Under the pieces are notes generated by a model. It saw nothing but the letters and a program-made list of their open reading frames with translations, was not told where the DNA came from and ran no database searches. The position numbers and the translations under genes were made by a program. Positions 14,661 through 16,003 of a stretch of DNA of 16,003 nt are shown here, one piece after another; the first letter of the stretch is position 1, and each line of letters starts with the position of its first letter. This DNA is from Alphaproteobacteria bacterium MarineAlpha9_Bin7 (GTDB taxonomy: Bacteria; Pseudomonadota; Alphaproteobacteria; UBA7887), in contig PTKD01000018.1 in the NCBI GenBank assembly GCA_002938115.1, positions 1-16,003 of the forward strand, in the 5' to 3' direction.

Positions 14661-15918
14661 AGCGTTCTATCCCTTGCGCCCAACGGATAACTTTTTCGAT
14701 GGTCAAGCCTTGAATTAATATTGAGAAAACAACCACCGTATAAGTCGCCGTCAAAATTAATGGTTTTGCACTGATATCGGGCAAGGATAAAGCAAGCGCC
14801 ACTGAAATCCCCCCACGCAAACCAGCCCATGTCAAAATTATGACATCGCCACGTGGCTTTTCTACGAGTCGACTAAGAACCTGCAGCGGGGTAAAGACCG
14901 CCAGCCATCTCGCGCCGACAGCCAACGGCACACACAGAACACTAATCACGAGTATCGAGATTTGGTAAGACAACATTATTATTTGAAATCCTATCAAGAC
15001 AAATAACGCCGCATTCAGTATTTCGTCGACAAGATGCCAAAACTGAGTGACATGAGACCTCGTCTCCTCGCTCATAGCTAAACGTCGCCCAGTATTCCCA
15101 ATAAATACCCCTGCCACGACCATCGCTATTGGACCAGAAATGTGGAGATGCAGTGCGATGGTGTACGCTCCAGTAACGAGGGCAAGTGTTGTGATCACCT
15201 CGATGACATAGTCATCCATCCGCCTCATCAGGAGAAATGCAAAATAGCCGCACACAATCCCAAGCAACGCTCCTCCGAATGCTTCTCTTACGAACAAACC
15301 AACAATTTCTGAAGCGCCCAGAGCATGCCCGCCACCTCCAATTGATGCCCCAAAAGCAACGGTCACCAATATCGAATAAATAACAACCGCTACGCCATCG
15401 TTGAATAAGCTTTCGCCCGCGACTGTTGCTTCTAATTTTTTTGGAACTTTGACTCGTTTCAGCAACGCTAACACTGCCACCGGATCCGTCGGGGACACAA
15501 CGGCACCAAAAATCAAACAAAGTAGATAGTCGATTTGAATGCCAAACAAATGACACAGGAAATAAAAACCACTTCCATTGATGATTGTAGATAAAATTAC
15601 TCCAATTGTAGCTAAAGTCGCCACACGTATCTTTGCTTCAATCAAAGTCTCTAAATCGACATGCAATGCCCCGGCAAACAGAAGAAAACTGAGCATCCCA
15701 TGCATTAGTGTGCGATTGAAATCAATTTCATCAAGCCAATTTTGAACTGTTTCTGAGACGCCAAGCACAGGAGCAATTGAATCAATTCCGAGTACAATCA
15801 ACGCCGATATCAAAGCTATCAATACCAGACCAACGGTAATGGGTAATTTAAGGTAACGATGATTGATAAAACCAAAAATTGATACACACGTTAAAATAAT
15901 GGCCGGCAATTCGAGCAT
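14659..15918 (-). CDS. NhaP-type CPA1 Na+(K+)/H+ antiporter
   Basis: This 419-residue polytopic inner-membrane protein has about a dozen hydrophobic helices and no long C-terminal regulatory domain. CPA1 motifs are clear: VSPTDPVAVLALLK (141-154, Asp145), the ion-site GESLFNDGVAVVIY (168-181) with the Asn173-Asp174 pair typical of electroneutral CPA1 exchangers, and the conserved WAGLRGGISVALALSLP (364-380, Arg368). Known relatives exchange cytoplasmic Na+, K+ or Li+ for protons in pH and salt homeostasis; which cation is used here is not readable. The ATG at 15918 has GGGGA six bases upstream. It converges on the trans-editing gene, and its promoter should lie at the right edge of the window. 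Its function looks unrelated to the catabolic genes. Confidence 0.92.
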   Translation of the reverse strand: MLELPAIILTCVSIFGFINHRYLKLPITVGLVLIALISALIVLGIDSIAPVLGVSETVQNWLDEIDFNRTLMHGMLSFLLFAGALHVDLETLIEAKIRVATLATIGVILSTIINGSGFYFLCHLFGIQIDYLLCLIFGAVVSPTDPVAVLALLKRVKVPKKLEATVAGESLFNDGVAVVIYSILVTVAFGASIGGGGHALGASEIVGLFVREAFGGALLGIVCGYFAFLLMRRMDDYVIEVITTLALVTGAYTIALHLHISGPIAMVVAGVFIGNTGRRLAMSEETRSHVTQFWHLVDEILNAALFVLIGFQIIMLSYQISILVISVLCVPLAVGARWLAVFTPLQVLSRLVEKPRGDVIILTWAGLRGGISVALALSLPDISAKPLILTATYTVVVFSILIQGLTIEKVIRWAQGIER

Positions 15919-16003
15919 GCTTCGTCCCCACCCTAACTAGAATTCCCATCAAAAAACGATCTTGGTAGAAAGAACGAAAGTTCTCCCCCTTCAATGCAGT
16001 TCC

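Noticed and set aside
15971..15984. AGAAC-GAAA-GTTCT hairpin upstream of the antiporter gene
   Set aside because: A five-pair stem alone is too short to call a regulatory RNA element, and the window ends nearby.

Overview
The window looks like chromosomal sequence from a Gram-negative bacterium. The support is an RND efflux permease with its periplasmic adaptor and two haem proteins with CxxCH motifs. By eye the base composition is moderate (about half G+C). A free-standing Ala-tRNA(Pro) editing protein and a signal-peptide-less family 3 solute-binding protein fit an environmental proteobacterium, perhaps an alphaproteobacterium, but nothing here fixes the taxonomy. I found no rRNA, tRNA, CRISPR array, transposase, integrase, phage gene or long repeat. 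The content resembles an accessory metabolic and efflux region rather than a mobile element.

Layout, left to right. (1) The 3' part of a cytochrome P460-type protein (+) runs in from the left edge and converges on an orphan solute-binding protein gene (-). (2) A 529-base stretch with no convincing gene follows. (3) An RND permease and its membrane-fusion adaptor form a tight two-gene operon on the minus strand, with no outer-membrane channel gene beside them. (4) Divergent from the adaptor lies a plus-strand pair: a PF12831-type FAD-dependent oxidoreductase and a class II aldolase/adducin-type protein that lacks the aldolase catalytic glutamate. (5) A luciferase-like flavin/F420-type oxidoreductase (-) converges on that pair. 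It is divergent from an exported di-haem DUF1111-type oxidoreductase (+). (6) An SDR dehydrogenase and an alpha/beta-hydrolase epoxide hydrolase (+) follow, 41 bases apart and each with a good ribosome-binding site. (7) A ProXp-ala/PrdX-like trans-editing protein (+) converges on a NhaP-type CPA1 Na+/H+ antiporter (-) at the right edge.

How the genes may work together (inference). Five neighbouring enzymes (FAD oxidoreductase, class II aldolase-like protein, LLM oxidoreductase, SDR, epoxide hydrolase), an exported di-haem protein and an efflux pump would suit oxidative breakdown or detoxification of a small, probably hydrophobic organic compound. The SDR/epoxide hydrolase pair is the best-supported unit: epoxide to diol, with the diol or a related alcohol/ketone handled by the SDR. 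The substrate cannot be read from the sequence. I did not find a clear new defence or mobile system. The least explained items are the FAD oxidoreductase/Glu-less aldolase pair, the cytosolic orphan solute-binding protein, and the altered proton-relay residues of the RND pump.
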